A stretch of DNA of 19,250 bases, from assembly GCA_964542475.1 (NCBI GenBank), contig CAZIUL010000075.1:1-19250 (forward strand), in the 5' to 3' direction. Shown here piece after piece: positions 1-7,484 of the stretch. The stretch comes from CAZIUL01 sp964542475 (GTDB taxonomy: Bacteria > Planctomycetota > B15-G4 > CAYZWU01). A model generated the notes under the pieces. It was given only the letters and a program-made list of their open reading frames with translations, made no database searches and was not told the DNA's origin. Every line of letters begins with the position of its first letter. The stretch's first letter is position 1. A program made the position numbers and the translations under genes.

Positions 1-5
1 CCAAG

Positions 6-1889
6 ATGCGAATGAAATGGTCCCTTCTGTTTGTTTTATCCCTGTTCTTTGTCCCAAGCTGCGCCGCACCCGGCTCGCCCGATAACACTGTCTACGACGT
101 GGTGGTTTACGGAGGCACCTCATCCGGTGTCATGGCCGCGGTGCAGGTGGCGCGTATGGGAAAGCAGGTGGTGCTCATCGAACCGGGCAGACACCTGGGT
201 GGCTTGAGCGCCGGAGGCCTGGGCGCCACCGATATAGGAAACAAAAGCGCCATCGGCGGCCTGGCCCGCACCTTCTATAACCGGATCTTCCTGCACTACA
301 GCAAAGACGATGCGTGGATCTTCGAAGAGCCCGGCGACTATCCCTCGGCAGATCAATGGATAAATGAACAGACATGGTGGAAATTCGAGCCACACGTTGC
401 CGAAAAGGTGTTCAACGACCTCATCCGGGAAGCCGGAGTGCAGGTGGTGATGGGTGAGCGCCTCGACCTGGAGAACGGAATCGAGAAAGAAGAAGCCCGC
501 ATCTCAAGCATCACCATGGAATCGGGGAGCACCTTTCAAGGACAGATTTTCATCGATGCCACTTATGAAGGAGATCTCATGGCAATGGCCGGGGTGTCCT
601 ATGCTGTAGGTCGCGAGAGCAACGAGCTGTACAACGAAACACTGAACGGGGTGCAGACCCGCCGAGCCGTGTATCACCAGTTCACCAGGCCCATCGATCC
701 TTTCACGACGCCCGGTGATCCTGCAAGCGGGCTGTTGCCCGGCGTGCACGGGGAGCATCCCGGCGAGGAGGGCCGGGGGGATTGTCGCGTCCAAGCGTAC
801 AACTTTCGCATGTGCCTCACGGATGTACCGAAAAACCGGGTCCCCTTTCCCCGGCCAGCGAAGTACGACCCTTCGCGCTACGAACTCCTCCTGCGCCATC
901 TTCATGCGGGCTGGGACAATGTCTTCGGGAACCACCAGCGCATGCCCAACCGCAAGACAGACACCAACAACAAAGGCGCTTTCTCCACGGACAACATCGG
1001 AATGAACTATGACTACCCCAACGGCGACTACGCCGTGCGGGAGCGTATCATCAAGGAGCACGAAACCTACCAGAAAGGACTCATGTGGTTTCTGGCCAAC
1101 GATCCCAGGGTGCCCGAAAAGGTTCGCGGCAAAGTCGCGTCATGGGGCCTTGCCAAAGACGAGTTCGTGGACAACGGCCACTGGCCGCACCAGCTTTACA
1201 TCCGCGAAGCCCGGCGCATGAAAAGCGACTACGTGATGACCGAGCACAACTGCCGCGGCACGCGCCTGGCCGAGGATCCGGTGGGCCTCGGTGCATACGG
1301 CATGGATTCGCACAACACCCAGCGGTACGTGGACAAGGAGGGGCACGCGCGCAACGAGGGGGATATCCAGATCCACGGTTTCATGCCATATCCCATCAGC
1401 TTCCGCTCCATCGTGCCCAAGCAGGGGGAGTGCGAGAACCTCCTGGTTCCGGTATGCGTTTCCAGCACCCACATCGCGTTCGGATCCATCCGCATGGAGC
1501 CCGTCTTCATGGTGCTGGGCCAGTCCGCGGGCACTGCAGCGGTGCAGGCCATCGAAGAGAACAGATCCGTGCAGGGCATCGATTACTCCCGCCTCCGGGA
1601 GAGGCTGCTGCAAGGAGAACAAGTGCTGGCGTGGCAGGGTCGCATGGACGGCTCGGTCGCTATCGAAAAGCTGGAAGGGGTGGTGATCGATGATCGCGAC
1701 GCAATTCTGACCGGGTCGTGGATCTCCACCCTGTCTACCCCTCTATTTGTCGAGAACGGTTACCTTCACGACGGAAAGTATGAAATACAACTACTTCCCG
1801 TTCTCCAACGGTTCGAGCACAACCAAGGCCTTGGCCCGCTTGTTTGGCTCGATGTCGCAGGTGATCGTTTTCGGCTCAAAACCCCATGA
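6..1889 (+). CDS. Exported FAD-dependent oxidoreductase (PF12831-type), C-terminus apparently truncated
   Basis: The 627-residue product starts with a hydrophobic export signal (residues 4-18) and Cys19, a possible but imperfect lipobox (VPSC). A Rossmann dinucleotide-binding motif GGTSSG lies at 36-41, Glu59 is placed to bind the FAD ribose, and a GGLSAGG stretch follows. The segments NGHWPHQLYIREARRM and SDYVMTEHNCRG are typical of PF12831 FAD oxidoreductases, which in many environmental bacteria are secreted enzymes of unknown substrate. The start is Met1 or Met3; any ribosome site lies mostly outside the window. Oddity: members of this family usually continue after the GYLHDG motif (585-590 here) into a further beta domain. 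Here the last roughly 37 codons read through the 3' end of the opposite gene and stop at the first chance stop. I infer a truncation near base 1776. The family call is firm; the reaction is unknown. Confidence 0.85.
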   Translation: MRMKWSLLFVLSLFFVPSCAAPGSPDNTVYDVVVYGGTSSGVMAAVQVARMGKQVVLIEPGRHLGGLSAGGLGATDIGNKSAIGGLARTFYNRIFLHYSKDDAWIFEEPGDYPSADQWINEQTWWKFEPHVAEKVFNDLIREAGVQVVMGERLDLENGIEKEEARISSITMESGSTFQGQIFIDATYEGDLMAMAGVSYAVGRESNELYNETLNGVQTRRAVYHQFTRPIDPFTTPGDPASGLLPGVHGEHPGEEGRGDCRVQAYNFRMCLTDVPKNRVPFPRPAKYDPSRYELLLRHLHAGWDNVFGNHQRMPNRKTDTNNKGAFSTDNIGMNYDYPNGDYAVRERIIKEHETYQKGLMWFLANDPRVPEKVRGKVASWGLAKDEFVDNGHWPHQLYIREARRMKSDYVMTEHNCRGTRLAEDPVGLGAYGMDSHNTQRYVDKEGHARNEGDIQIHGFMPYPISFRSIVPKQGECENLLVPVCVSSTHIAFGSIRMEPVFMVLGQSAGTAAVQAIEENRSVQGIDYSRLRERLLQGEQVLAWQGRMDGSVAIEKLEGVVIDDRDAILTGSWISTLSTPLFVENGYLHDGKYEIQLLPVLQRFEHNQGLGPLVWLDVAGDRFRLKTP

Positions 1890-4397
1890 GCTCACCTCGA
1901 CGGACAGGGGGCCGAAGGGCAGGTTGCTGAAAACGGTCTTGCCCTTGGAGATGGGTATGGCATCCAAGCCATATATGGAGATGACACTGCTCTTGCCTTC
2001 CCAGTTCAGCCTGAACTGCTGGAGGGGCTCCCCCCCCGGATCGACCACCTCGATCTCCATGGTACCCACCGGCACGAGCATGATCTTGCCAAGGTCCAGA
2101 ACATCTCCTTCGTCGAAGGAAAAAAACTCTGACAGGTAGTGCTCGTACCCGAATACAGCCGCACCGAACTGGTACCTTCCGGCCTTGATCCCTGTCAGCT
2201 CGAATCTGCTGCCCGAATTCGCCAACGATAACCCGCAGACTCTATAATGCTGATCAGGATCGTTGACCATGATCCATCGCAACAGCATTTGCGCATCCTC
2301 GAGGGGAAGGACGGTTGTCTTGTCGCAAAGCAACCCGCGAATCACTCCGTCGGGATAAACCAGGTCGACCTTAAAATCAGGCCCCGGCGACTCGGGGATC
2401 TCGATGCCGTGTAAAACGGCTGTGCCCAGGGTCTCGTTTAAGTCAAGCAAGTTTCTGTTTTTCATTAGAAGGGCGTAATTCTCCGGGCTGAAGAGCGTGC
2501 ACCACGCCGACCAGATGCCCGGCTCGATCTTTTCGATTTGAAGAAGCCCCTTGGAATCGGTCACGCCGCCATGTTCGCTCCGGGCCAGAAAGGGAATGGC
2601 GCGCATCTTCTTGTTGAAACCCATGGTGGCGTTGGCCAGGGGCTTCCCGTCAGGTTTCTTGAGGGTGACCGCCACCTTGCATGCTTCGGGCTCCGTGGTC
2701 GCGAAGTCGCTTCGTTGGATGGTGATCTCGAAAACTTCTTCCTTTTTGATATCGAGCGAGCGTGTAACGGTGCCCAGCGCTTCGTGGCTGAATGTGACCC
2801 GGCCCTTTCCCGCGGGGGCGGCCCAGGTTACTTCTTCCTTGTAAAAAAAGGCTTGGGGACCGGTGGGCGGAGAACCTTCCAGCTCTATATCGGCCTCGAG
2901 GGTGCGTCTCTCCCTCTCGGTGAAACCCAAAAGCAGAAACCGAATCTCCCCAATCGGCGGTACGGTCAGGCGGAGATTGTCTATGATCTTTTTCTCCCTC
3001 ACATCCACAAAGGCCGGCAGGGTCTTGCTGTTCAAACCCGGTCCCAGGAGGTAGAGATTGTAGAGCGCAAAGGGCAGGTTCCGCAGGCAGAAGGCGCCTG
3101 TTTCGCAATCCACCTCGACCTCGATCACCTCTCTCACCAGGTCGGGGTTGTGAAGTCTCACAACGAAATCGATCAGGTCGCCGGGTTTTTTCAGGGGGCG
3201 TCGCAGGGGAAGGCCTGTGGCCTCGTCGATCACCACACCGGCCACAATGGCACCCTGGCCCTCTGCAACGAGAATGTCCTTTTCGATCGTTCCCGGCGTA
3301 TCAAAAACGACAGGGCCCCATTCGATCCATTGCTGTCGTCCCGCTGAGATCGTGAAACTGAGAAAGAGGGTGTACTCTCCTGGAACGAGGCCGCTGATCT
3401 CGAAGGCTCCGTCCTCACCGCTTTCCTTCATGATGTTTTTCCCGGGCCGGTCCTCGGGAAGCAAGGCCTTGACAATGCGGAGTTCGATGGCCACTCCTTT
3501 CTTGGGCAGGCCGTCGTACTCTATCAGCCTGCCCCGCCAGACCACTTCCGTGGGCGAGGGAGAGATGGCTTCTTTTTCAACAGGCTCATCAGACCTTTCC
3601 GCGATGCCGGTAAGAGCGCTCGCCCGGGCCTCTTCAGCGGGAACCACGTTTCTCTCCCCCACCGAGGCGATTGAAGCCACGCGGTTGGCGTCCGTTCCCA
3701 GCTCCTTATCAGGCGGAAGGAAAGCCCAGACAAGAGCGAGCGTCCCCAAGATCAGCGCGGCCGCAAAGAAAGCGATAATTTTCACACTCACGCCCGATGC
3801 TGTCGCGAGGCCGGCTGCTGTCCCTGATGCGGCCCCGGGCGACACGCCTGCCAGGTCGATCCCAGCCAGGGGCGCGAGCGCAAGCCGCCACTCCTGCCGG
3901 TCGCCGCCGTGTTCAGTGTCGAGGCGCGCGCGAAGCAGGGCAAGCCCCTTCTTCAGCCGCGTGCGCATGGTTTCGATAGGAACGCCGAGACGTTCGGCCG
4001 CCTTGCGGTGCGAAAGGTTTTCGTAATAGCGGAGCAGGATTGTGGAACGCCACGGTTCGTCTAGAGCCTGCACTGCTTCGATCACGCGGTGCCTCATCTC
4101 CTCGCGCTCGGCGATCTCGGCTGCCGACGGCGCAAGGCCGCGGGTTGTGCCCGCAACAGCGTGTTCGCGCAGCCTGCGGCGTGTATCGCCCCGGAGGAGC
4201 TTGCGAGAGAAGTTTTTCGTTACCAAGGCAAGCCAGGCGCGCAGGGGGCCTCCCCTCTCGGGTGCGTGTTCGAGTGCCGCCACCCAGGTGTCCTGGGCGA
4301 TATCGGCTGCGCTGTGTTCGTCGAGAACCAGGCTGCGCGCCAGAAGGCGCACAAAGTCGGAGTTGGAAAGGAGTTCTTCGGGATTCATGGTATTCAT
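1791..4397 (-). CDS. ECF-type sigma factor fused to a membrane anchor and a large extracytoplasmic domain
   Basis: The 868-residue protein begins with a sigma-70 region 2 (about 14-79, including DIAQDTWVAAL) and a region 4 helix-turn-helix (about 104-160, LSHRKAAERLGVPIETMRTRL). One transmembrane helix follows (about 205-227), then about 640 residues outside the membrane. That part contains several carboxypeptidase-regulatory or Cna-B-like beta-sandwich units, for example GAFEISGLVPGEYTLFLS and FELTGIKAGRYQFGA. Sigma factors with such C-terminal extensions are known in planctomycetes (ECF01-Gob-like). The external part may sense a signal and control release of the sigma domain; that is inference, and no separate anti-sigma gene is visible. 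I chose ATG at 4397 because AAAGGA sits about 6 bases upstream; a TTG at 4424 would add 9 residues without a clear ribosome site. The gene is convergent with the FAD gene and overlaps it by 99 bases. Confidence 0.88.
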   Translation of the reverse strand: MNTMNPEELLSNSDFVRLLARSLVLDEHSAADIAQDTWVAALEHAPERGGPLRAWLALVTKNFSRKLLRGDTRRRLREHAVAGTTRGLAPSAAEIAEREEMRHRVIEAVQALDEPWRSTILLRYYENLSHRKAAERLGVPIETMRTRLKKGLALLRARLDTEHGGDRQEWRLALAPLAGIDLAGVSPGAASGTAAGLATASGVSVKIIAFFAAALILGTLALVWAFLPPDKELGTDANRVASIASVGERNVVPAEEARASALTGIAERSDEPVEKEAISPSPTEVVWRGRLIEYDGLPKKGVAIELRIVKALLPEDRPGKNIMKESGEDGAFEISGLVPGEYTLFLSFTISAGRQQWIEWGPVVFDTPGTIEKDILVAEGQGAIVAGVVIDEATGLPLRRPLKKPGDLIDFVVRLHNPDLVREVIEVEVDCETGAFCLRNLPFALYNLYLLGPGLNSKTLPAFVDVREKKIIDNLRLTVPPIGEIRFLLLGFTERERRTLEADIELEGSPPTGPQAFFYKEEVTWAAPAGKGRVTFSHEALGTVTRSLDIKKEEVFEITIQRSDFATTEPEACKVAVTLKKPDGKPLANATMGFNKKMRAIPFLARSEHGGVTDSKGLLQIEKIEPGIWSAWCTLFSPENYALLMKNRNLLDLNETLGTAVLHGIEIPESPGPDFKVDLVYPDGVIRGLLCDKTTVLPLEDAQMLLRWIMVNDPDQHYRVCGLSLANSGSRFELTGIKAGRYQFGAAVFGYEHYLSEFFSFDEGDVLDLGKIMLVPVGTMEIEVVDPGGEPLQQFRLNWEGKSSVISIYGLDAIPISKGKTVFSNLPFGPLSVEVSSWGFEPKTITCDIEPNKRAKALVVLEPLENGK

Positions 4398-4421
4398 TGT
4401 ATTTCCTTTCGTTTTCCGTCG

Positions 4422-4435
4422 CAACCGTACGGTTG
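4422..4435. promoter_or_regulatory. Perfect 14-bp palindrome CAACCGTACGGTTG, candidate operator
   Basis: The sequence CAACCGTACGGTTG is its own reverse complement and lies 25 bases upstream of the chosen sigma factor start, in the 5' leader on the minus strand. Position and symmetry suit a dimeric DNA-binding protein. No regulator is identified, so this is inference from symmetry alone. Confidence 0.4.
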
Positions 4436-4456
4436 TTTCGGGTTGTTTCGGGTTTC
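4431..4456. repeat. Tandem 10-mer GGTTGTTTCG, two exact copies plus a partial third
   Basis: GGTTGTTTCG at 4431-4440 is repeated exactly at 4441-4450 and followed by GGTTTC. The first copy overlaps the right half of the 14-bp palindrome. A related GGTTGTTTC recurs near 4564. These could be iterated protein-binding half-sites or a small slippage duplication. Confidence 0.5.
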
Positions 4457-4671
4457 TACCACATGTAATCCCGCGACCCCCGGGAGTGGTCTTGTAATAA
4501 GCGTGATATTCTGCCCAGAAAAATCTGGAGCGCGCACCTTGTGTGAAATAACAAATGCGGTATGGTTGTTTCTTCGCGGCTTCTTTTCTGCGAGAGCGAT
4601 ACCATGCTCCAGTAATCCAAAGGTATAGTCCGTTGAGACCTTCGCGCCGACCAGTTTAAGGGGGCCATGAA

Positions 4672-5751
4672 ATGGCAAAAGGAATGCGAGACATCACACT
4701 GGTATTTTGGCTTCTTGTGTTGTTGTCAAATGGATCTATGCTTTCAGAGCCTAAAAACAATCCGCCGGATCCGCTCTGGAAATTCAAAACAGAAGAATGG
4801 ATTGTCACATCCCCCGCCATAGCCGGAGGCCTGGCCTGTTTCACAAGCATGGATGGCCATCTCTATGCAGTGGATACAAAAACAGGCGTTGAAGTATGGA
4901 AATATGAGACCGGAGGATCGAAGCATTCTTCACCAAGGGTAGCTGATGGGATCGTCTACGTTGGAAGCGATGATGATATTCTCAATGTTGGTATTCTCCA
5001 CGCTGTGGATCTCAAGACAGGAGAGGAAAAATGGACGGAAATAACGAGACTAAAAGGCATAAGGTATCTCGCCATTGAGGGTGGTGTTGCCTACTTCGGG
5101 GGTGTGGGTGGCAAGCTTCATGCATTAGACATATGTTCACGGCAGGAAAAGTGGTGCTATGATACGGAATCCCTTGCAGTAATGACCATCCCGGCCATAG
5201 GAAATGGGATGGTTTACACGGGAAGCCGGAGGAGTTATCTCCACGCAGTAGACATGAATACCGGGGAGACAAAATGGAAATTCAAGACCGCAACCTCCTT
5301 TGGTATGTTATCCGGCCCAGTCTTGTACGATGGATTCGTCTATTTCGCAACTCATGACGGTTATTTTTATGCATTGGATATGAACACGGGACAGGAGAAG
5401 TGGAAAGTTCAGCTCGGTGATGGGTTGCTTGATTCACCCGCCATAGCAAGTGGTGTTGTCTACGTTGGAAGCGACGCCAGTTTCTACGCTCTGGATGCCA
5501 AGACAGGTCAAGTAATCTGGAAGACGGAGACAGGGGGGTCGACTCATTCTTCTCCTGCTTATGCAGACGGAGTCCTCTACTTCGGATGCTATAACGGAGA
5601 ACTCTTTGCGATTGAGGCCAAAACGGGACAGGTCCGATGGAAATTCAAAACCGGAGGACAGATAAACTCTTCTCCTGCCGTATCAGACGGTATTATCTTT
5701 TTTGGGAGTGCTGACAACTACTTTTATGCATTGCCGACCAGTGATTGGTAG
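4672..5751 (+). CDS. Exported PQQ-like beta-propeller repeat protein
   Basis: The 359-residue product has an N-terminal hydrophobic signal (about 8-24) and then eight repeats of the PQQ-binding-like type. Each has a tryptophan in a TG-x-x-x-WK context (for example TGVEVWKYETGG and TGQVRWKFKTGG), followed by SSP, a GxVYxGS strand and LYAVD/FYALD. The last strand (FYALPTSDW) probably closes an eight-bladed ring. Propellers of this fold include BamB and quinoprotein dehydrogenases. There is no lipobox as in BamB and no dehydrogenase residue pattern, so a binding or scaffold role is more likely than catalysis. The start at 4672 has AAGGGGG seven bases upstream. The gene is visibly more AT-rich than its neighbours (24 and 30 GC per 60 bases in two hand-counted lines). 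It converges on the sulfatase gene with 28 bases between. Confidence 0.85.
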   Translation: MAKGMRDITLVFWLLVLLSNGSMLSEPKNNPPDPLWKFKTEEWIVTSPAIAGGLACFTSMDGHLYAVDTKTGVEVWKYETGGSKHSSPRVADGIVYVGSDDDILNVGILHAVDLKTGEEKWTEITRLKGIRYLAIEGGVAYFGGVGGKLHALDICSRQEKWCYDTESLAVMTIPAIGNGMVYTGSRRSYLHAVDMNTGETKWKFKTATSFGMLSGPVLYDGFVYFATHDGYFYALDMNTGQEKWKVQLGDGLLDSPAIASGVVYVGSDASFYALDAKTGQVIWKTETGGSTHSSPAYADGVLYFGCYNGELFAIEAKTGQVRWKFKTGGQINSSPAVSDGIIFFGSADNYFYALPTSDW

Positions 5752-5779
5752 GGGTCATAATCTTCGTTGATCGCCTGTC

Positions 5780-7324
5780 CTATTCCGGCAATGCAGCCCG
5801 CCAGCCCTTCTTGAGAGCTGCTTTCATCTTCTCCATGACCGCCTGATATTCGGATCGATCCGCGAGATTTTCATTTTCCTCCAAATCGGCTTGAAGATCG
5901 TACAGCTCCACGCCGGATATCTCTTTTGTCTCCCAGTGCACCCACTCCACATAGCGGTAACGTTCGGTTCGAATGGCATAACCCATATACTCCTGGCCGT
6001 CGGGACCGACCCAGCCGCCCTCCCTGAGAAACTGGGTGAACACGGCGTTCTTCCAGGAACGATTGGGATCCGTCATCAAGGGAGCCATGCTGAGTCCCTC
6101 GAGGTTTCCCGGAACCGGAAGCCCGGCCAGATCGCAGAGGGTAGGATAGATATCCACGAACTCCACTAGCCTCGACGTGGCGATGCCCTGTTTTCCAAAC
6201 CGCGGTGCGCTAACGATAAGGGGCACGCGGGTATCGATTTCATAATTGGTCATCTTGCACCACGAATTGTGCTCGCCCAGCTTCCAGCCGTGATCGCCCC
6301 ACAGCACCACAACGGTGTTGTCCCGCAAGCCCAGCCTTTCCAGCTCATCCATCAGCCGGCCCACCTGTGTATCGATGTAGCTCACCGAAGCGAAATAGCC
6401 GTGCTTGAGAAGCTTTGCCTCGTCCTGGGTCAATGTTCCTTCGGTGGGGTGCTTGATATGTTTAAAATCCGTATAACCGCGAAGCTCCCTCAAGTTATTG
6501 ATGGCCATGGACGGTGCGTCTTTGGGGATGAAGTCGTTTTCAGCCAGGGGGATTTTCTCACGGTCATAGAGATCCCAGTACTTCTTGGGCGCGTTAAAGG
6601 GAAGATGTGGCCGGTAATATCCCACAGCAAGAAAAAACGGCTCCTCGCGATCTTTGAGCTCCTTTAATTTTGCTATCGCCCAGTCGGTTTGTGCCCCGTC
6701 GAAATAGAAATGGTCGGGCACATCCGCCTCCTCCGTGGCCTTGGCCTTGAGGTACCAATGGCCGAACCGGTCGATGTGCCGCATCTCTCGCCCCTCTTTC
6801 AAGGCAGCCTGTTTCTTCCGCTCCTGGATCTCCAGGTTGTCGGCATTGGCATAGACCGCATCCGGATCAAAGGGATAACCTTCCAGGTACGCTTTTTCAT
6901 TCCAGGACCGGTCGTCGGGAATGGTGTTGTGATAGATCTTGCCGATGCCCACACTGTTGTAACCGTTATCTTTGAAATATTGTGGAAGGGTGATCGCATC
7001 CGGCGCATGGTCTCTGAAATCGGCCCTGAGGTCCCAGACCTTTATTGAATCGGGGCGGAGTCCTGTCAACAGGCTCGCCCTTGACGGATTGCACACCGCT
7101 GACTGGCAGTAAGCGTTCCGGAAAAGCACCCCCTCCCTGGCGAGCCGGTCGATATGTGGGCTTTTCACATAACCGTTGCCGTAACACCCCAGCTCAGGCC
7201 TGAGATCATCAACGGGTATGAATAGAATATTGGGCCGCCGGGAAAAAGGTTCAGGCGAGGTACAGCCCAAAAGTCCCGCAGTGACTGAGCATCCCGATAT
7301 CTTCATAAAAGCGCGACGGTTCAT
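5780..7324 (-). CDS. Exported type I sulfatase, lipoprotein with Tat-like signal
   Basis: The 514-residue protein has the alkaline phosphatase-like sulfatase fold. The signature CNPSRASLLTG starts at Cys78, the residue converted to formylglycine in active sulfatases. Asp39-Asp40 in PVDDLRP and the later WGDHGWKLGEHN segment supply metal and active-site residues. Overall pattern (VGIGKIYH, HLPFNAPKKYWDLY, SYIDTQVGRLMDELE) is closest to the iduronate-2-sulfatase-like group, but the substrate cannot be read from sequence. The N-terminus has a twin arginine (RRAFMK, 3-8) and a lipobox LLGC ending at Cys21, so it is probably Tat-exported and lipid-anchored. A cysteine-type sulfatase needs a formylglycine-generating or anSME enzyme, and none is in the window. 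AAGGA at 7333-7337 is the ribosome site. It is divergent from the S9 peptidase gene. Confidence 0.93.
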   Translation of the reverse strand: MNRRAFMKISGCSVTAGLLGCTSPEPFSRRPNILFIPVDDLRPELGCYGNGYVKSPHIDRLAREGVLFRNAYCQSAVCNPSRASLLTGLRPDSIKVWDLRADFRDHAPDAITLPQYFKDNGYNSVGIGKIYHNTIPDDRSWNEKAYLEGYPFDPDAVYANADNLEIQERKKQAALKEGREMRHIDRFGHWYLKAKATEEADVPDHFYFDGAQTDWAIAKLKELKDREEPFFLAVGYYRPHLPFNAPKKYWDLYDREKIPLAENDFIPKDAPSMAINNLRELRGYTDFKHIKHPTEGTLTQDEAKLLKHGYFASVSYIDTQVGRLMDELERLGLRDNTVVVLWGDHGWKLGEHNSWCKMTNYEIDTRVPLIVSAPRFGKQGIATSRLVEFVDIYPTLCDLAGLPVPGNLEGLSMAPLMTDPNRSWKNAVFTQFLREGGWVGPDGQEYMGYAIRTERYRYVEWVHWETKEISGVELYDLQADLEENENLADRSEYQAVMEKMKAALKKGWRAALPE

Positions 7325-7389
7325 GGGAGGATTCCTTTTTTACTGATGTTCAGGTCATACGCCGAATGGTACAAAAATCAAACCGAATC

Positions 7390-7416
7390 GCAAGCACTGA
7401 GGCATCCGCTGCTTGC
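7390..7416. promoter_or_regulatory. Inverted repeat GCAAGCA/TGCTTGC between divergent genes
   Basis: GCAAGCA (7390-7396) and TGCTTGC (7410-7416) form a perfect 7-bp inverted repeat with 13 bases between, about midway between the divergent sulfatase and peptidase starts. It has no U-rich tail, so an operator fits better than a terminator. No regulator is known; this rests on position and symmetry. Confidence 0.3.
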
Positions 7417-7484
7417 AAGTGGCATCTTCGGGCCATTGAAAATAGGTGACTGTTCCTTTTTCAAATGATAATCAGGAGATATTC

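Larger units (their letters stand above)
4398..4671. promoter_or_regulatory. Divergent intergenic region between the sigma factor and the beta-propeller gene
   Basis: These 274 bases separate two divergent genes and should hold both promoters. No convincing -35/-10 pair stands out on either strand. Visible structure, proceeding rightward, is a 14-bp palindrome, a tandem 10-mer, and a small hairpin CCAGA-AAAA-TCTGG (4515-4528). AAGGGGG at 4658-4664 is a good ribosome site for the beta-propeller gene. A 94-codon open frame on the minus strand across this region looks accidental. Confidence 0.5.

Noticed and set aside
2030..2037. Run of eight C as a possible frameshift in the sigma gene
   Set aside because: The reading frame is continuous through it, with coherent domain sequence on both sides.
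2538..4026. Long plus-strand open frames (269 codons each) opposite the sigma gene
   Set aside because: They are antisense to a gene with clear domains, contain no recognisable motif, and have no ribosome site. GC-rich coding DNA often leaves such frames open.
4394..4678. 94-codon minus-strand frame filling the sigma/propeller spacer
   Set aside because: Its start lies inside the propeller gene, it has no ribosome site, and the translation resembles nothing I know.
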